Source: Eleginops maclovinus (Eukaryota > Chordata > Actinopteri > Perciformes > Eleginopidae). From it: 64,000 nucleotides of DNA. The position numbers and the translations under genes were made by a program. Below the pieces are notes generated by a model. The model had not been told where the DNA came from. It saw only the letters and a program-made list of their open reading frames with translations, and searched no databases. Below are positions 60,420 through 64,000 of the stretch, one piece after another; the first letter of the stretch is position 1; the number at the start of each line of letters is the position of its first letter. Where the stretch lies: the NCBI RefSeq assembly GCF_036324505.1, contig NC_086357.1, positions 26,791,793 to 26,855,792 on the forward strand, read 5' to 3'.

Positions 60420-61555
60420 TAGAAATTGAAAAACTACGGAAGTGGCGTGGGAAATAAATCAGTTACACTTTCACACAGGACAAGAACTCCTGTTTCAGAG
60501 TCTGGTGTTTTTTTTTTTTTAAGGCAACCAAATATCAACACAACATTTAGCTGACACTTTTACCTACCAAGAGACCAGGGTTTGATTGACCCCTCCCAAT
60601 GCATACCTACTGACTAGATGCAGCTTTTCTCAGGTATAGCTACAAAGTAATTGTGACTGAATCAGCAGCCGAACCGTAATAACAAACATCTGTTCATTCT
60701 TCTCGAGACAACGCCCACACAACATCTATCACAGGCAGCGAGCGTGCAATATTTAAACTCTTAGAAGTTTAGAGTTAATGATAAAGGGCAAAAGACTCCT
60801 GCAAAACAGAAACTAAGCGTCTATTTATCAGGAATTTACGGCTCACTTGTTTGCCTTTTTCATACTTCAGACATATCCCCATTAGAGATGTATTTTCCCC
60901 TCTGATGCATAATTAATTAGCAATATTCACCGTGTGCACTTAGCTTTATATTACCAGGGTCATTAACTTGATCAATTATATTACTCTCTGCAGCAGCTTT
61001 TGCTTTTTTTGTGTCCAGAATCCGCTCGCTGTAAGAGGTTGCTTACGATTTATTATGGGCTGGGGGTTAATGAGTAAGACTCTACCGTGGAGAAGCATTA
61101 CGTGCAAGCACGAAAATCAAAGAAAATATGCATGAAAGTGAAAACAGAAAGCATATTGGGCAGAGTTGTGGGTTATTTGTCTGCTTAGCATTATGAGTCA
61201 TAGCTATTTGTGGTAATCCTTTATATTCCACCATATCAGTGACATTTCTTTATTTAGATTGCTGTATTTGATGAAGACACTGTCTCAAAAAGAATAAAAC
61301 ACATGCCTTTCCTTCCCGTAACATGTCTTTTAAACGTGGGAACTCTCTGGATTATCAGACCCAGATAAAGACCTGGATCCCGCTCAAATATTTCAGCTAT
61401 TTATCCAGAAGTGTTCTCTTGCACTTGACTTTAGGGGTGAGTTTATCAAATCAAACCTCTGGTGAGATTATGTCGTGGTACAAAAACCCCCCACAGTCAT
61501 GGGTTTGCTGAGAAAAAAAGTGCTGGTGCTGCAGCCTAGCAGTCATGCAGGTGTG
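60420..61555. other. Gene-free stretch
   Basis: No exon, RNA gene or element recognised. Confidence 0.45.
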
Positions 61556-61683
<128 letters not shown>

Positions 61684-62104
61684 ACTTCTAGCATTGACTT
61701 TCAGAAGAGAAGCCTGAATGTGTGTGTGAGGAATGGTACTGTATCTGGTTTTCTTCCACTGATTCCAGCTTAGTCACGCTTTTAATTCGCCTTGACTAAA
61801 TAAAGATTGATCTCTTTTCAGACCCTCATAAACACCAGATTAAAGCACCCGTGTGAAACATTTTGGGTGTGCCGACGCAGTCCGTAACTTCTTGTTTGTC
61901 ATACAAACAGATGCACTTGTCTTCCCATGAGCCATCGGAAAAAAGATCAAAGCTCAACTCTGACAAACTGCACAAACCCTGGAATATCTGAGGCAGGCTT
62001 TGATCTTATCTGTTGTCTTGTGTAAAGTCAGCTGCCAAAAGGATGAGTGGAGACTCAGCAGAACTTAGGCAAATTATGAAATGGAAAGCACATAGGGAGA
62101 GTGA

Positions 62105-62285
62105 AAGATGCAAAGGCTTTATTGTCAGTTGCACAGCCACAGTGTAGATACGCAATGGAAATATGAAGTCCCATGCTCCTCTAACGACGCAACATAAATA
62201 TATAACAATAAAGCAAAAATACAAACTGTGCACGAAGAAACAGAAATAAGTCGTGCAAGAACACTCTCCAAGAATAACGTGCAAG
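62105..62285 (-). mobile_element. Possible retroposon tail remnant
   Basis: CTTTATTGTCAGTTGCACAG and ACAGTGTAGATACGC (plus strand) look like the inverse of a teleost LINE 3' end. Weak. Confidence 0.35.
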
Positions 62286-62289
62286 GGAA

Positions 62290-63300
62290 GGGAAGTGAAA
62301 TATATAAGTGTTAAATGAAATGCTGTACCTTGAAATGGAATACTGCCTCAGGTGTTTAGCAGGGAAAGAGGTAGACGTGTGTGAGGAGAAACAGAGATGT
62401 GTGTGTGTTGCTACTCACCGTGCCCACAGGTCCGATTTGGTGAATCACCTCAAGGGTTCAGATGAGGATATGCAGAGAGGTGACCCTACCCTGGAAAACT
62501 GAAACGTTGACTTTAATTAAATGTGTCCACAGATTTCACTTAACTGTATTAGGTTAGTTGAAAGAAAAACAAATAGGTTCAACTGAATATTCTCCCTTTC
62601 TACTGACCTAATACAATCTGTTGACTTAATACCTTTAATTCAAGTCAACGTTTCCTCTGATTTACCAACAAACTAACTATTTCACATCTCAGATCCAAGA
62701 AATCCTTCAGAAGTCCAAGTCCTGCTCCGCCTGAAAGTGGGGTAAAAAATCAGGATCTGTCCCCCCTTGTTTCCCACAGCCTGGCGGGAGGAGAGGGGCG
62801 GAGGGGAGGCTGTTCCCATGGAGGTCAGATGCGGAGTTAACACACCGAGCCGGCTGCAGACTGGAAGCTGCTGTATGAATGCTACCGGAGAGAGACAGAG
62901 AGAGACTTTCTACCAGTTTCCCCCAGAGATCCACTGTCCATATGAGAGTCTGGAGGCAGTTCTTCCCTTCCTCCCTCCCTCCTCCCTCCTTGCCTCTCCT
63001 CTTTCACTCCCCTCTCCAGTTTTTTTTACAGCCTCCGCTGAGACGCTCTTATTGTGAAAATTGCATTACCCTTTAGCCAGCGAGGAATGGCTCTAAGTGC
63101 CTAATGCAATGTTGTCTCTCTGCCTTTTTCTCCCTTTCTCCTTATCTCTCCCTCCCAAGTGTCTATCAGTTTGACATGTCACACCTCCTCCTCTCCTTCT
63201 TTCTTTCTTTGCAGCTTTTTCTCCCTCCTTAAAGGGACACTGTCTCACTTTTAATCAAACTTACTTTGTATTTTATCACAGGAACAAACATTCAAAATGG
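62290..63300. other. Gene-free stretch with pyrimidine-rich runs
   Basis: CT-rich low-complexity runs at about 62965-63010 and 63120-63225. A donor-like CACGGTGAGTAG on the minus strand near 62420 and an acceptor-like TTGTTTCCCACAG ending at 62780 on the plus strand were seen, but no exon could be supported. Confidence 0.4.
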
Positions 63301-63309
63301 CCATACATG

Positions 63310-63548
63310 AGGTGTAAAGTAACTAAGTACATTTACTTACTAAGTACAATTTTGAGGTACTTGTACTTCTACTCCCTTACAATTGAGAGGTAAATAGAGT
63401 ACTTTTACTCCACTACATTGATTTAGTTGCTAGGCAGATTAGGATTAATGATGGTAAATATAATCTCCTTAAATCAGACTGTAGTTCACCTGCAGTAAAT
63501 CCAGCAGCTACCCTGCAGTATACAAAGCCATTCAAACTAGCTGCACCT
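63310..63548. repeat. Interspersed TACTTGAGTAAAAG repeat, copy 4
   Basis: AAAGTAACTAAGTACATTTA, AGTACAATTTTGAGGTACTT and ACTTTTACTCCACTACATTG are the diagnostic order of this family, inverse to the copy at 25.87 kb. Confidence 0.75.
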
Positions 63549-63786
63549 GTACTTCTACTTTACTCAAGAACAAGACCTGAGTACTTCTACTTTACTCAAG
63601 AACAAGACCTGAGTACTTCTACTTTTACTCAAGAACAAGATCTGAGTACTTCTACTTTACTCAAGAACAAGATCTGAGTACTTCTACTTTACTCAAGAAC
63701 AAGATCTGAGTACTTCTACTTTACTCAAGAACAAGATCTGAGTACTTCTACTTTACTCAAGAACAAGACCTGAGTACTTCTACTTG
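63549..63786. repeat. 32-bp tandem array, 7 units
   Basis: Units start GTACTTCTACTTTACTCAAG and repeat at 63549, 63581, 63613, 63646, 63678, 63710 and 63742, then a partial unit. Unit 3 has one extra T. Units 3-6 read AAGATCTGA and the others AAGACCTGA. The unit derives from the adjacent interspersed repeat. Confidence 0.95.
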
Positions 63787-64000
63787 GCCCTCTCATATTA
63801 AATAAGTACTAAACTCTACGTTATTGTAGTAGCAGAGGCTTTACAGGCATCTATCTCTTCATGCTGTTGTTTGTTTGTTTGGTTGTTCCTGAAACAATAA
63901 GGCATGTGTGGTTTCCTTCAGGTTCACTGTTTCACTCTCTCATCTGAAGGAGTCCAGGTGCAGGATCCTGTTCCTGAGGGAGGCATTGATTGTGTTTGTC

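Noticed and set aside
62420..62470. Minus-strand exon-like segment before a GTGAGTAG donor
   Set aside because: All frames reach a stop within about 40 bases and no convincing acceptor was found.
63921..64000. Possible exon at the right edge after TTTCCTTCAG
   Set aside because: Two plus-strand frames and one minus-strand frame are open over the 80 bases, and no protein family was recognised.

Overview
This is a vertebrate nuclear genome window, almost certainly from a ray-finned (teleost) fish. Coding sequence is sparse and AT-rich non-coding DNA dominates. More than a dozen long GT/CA microsatellites, tRNA-derived SINEs, LINE 3' ends and many short MITE-like elements fill the space. The recognisable genes are all vertebrate families. 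There is no bacterial-style gene organisation. Most of the open reading frames that can be drawn here are chance or repeat-derived and are not annotated.

Three gene loci can be supported. (1) At the left edge, on the minus strand, are the first coding exon (1293-1450) and part of the second (1-98) of a class IX unconventional myosin, best matched to myo9b. The exons join in frame across canonical splice sites and encode the start of the Ras-association-like N-terminal domain. The rest of the gene lies to the left of the window. (2) In the middle, on the plus strand, is an intact single-exon receptor of 408 codons (33183-34409), the sphingosine-1-phosphate receptor s1pr4. It has a good splice acceptor just upstream (a hidden 5' non-coding exon is expected) and poly(A) signals downstream. 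(3) At 47.4-49.8 kb, on the minus strand, is a complete microRNA cluster in the order mir-23a, mir-27, mir-24. Each hairpin has both arms visible. This is the most important non-coding content of the window. The spacing is wide compared with mammals, and the mir-27 copy has a variant 3' end.

Layout: 0-1.5 kb is the 5' end of myo9b. 1.5-12.7 kb is repeat-rich: an L2-type LINE end with a SINE nested in it, a long foldback element with a one-armed relative, and SINE and MITE copies. 12.77-13.06 kb is a CpG-rich candidate promoter. 13-26.4 kb is mostly unique non-coding DNA with scattered MITEs and one reverse SINE. 26.5-27.4 kb holds a 14-bp minisatellite, a possible non-coding exon and a strong CTCF-type motif. 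28.1 and 32.1 kb carry two direct copies of a conserved block. 33.0-35.5 kb is s1pr4. 35.5-47.4 kb is gene-free with MITEs. 47.4-49.8 kb is the miRNA cluster. 50.7-51.8 kb is a nested inverted-repeat element. 52-64 kb is gene-free apart from microsatellites, a striking 8 x 72-bp tandem array (58.3-58.9 kb) and a 32-bp tandem array at the right end.

The three loci are not known to act in one pathway. Human MYO9B, S1PR4 and MIR23A~27A~24-2 all lie on chromosome 19p, so their neighbourhood here fits a conserved linkage group (established knowledge plus inference).
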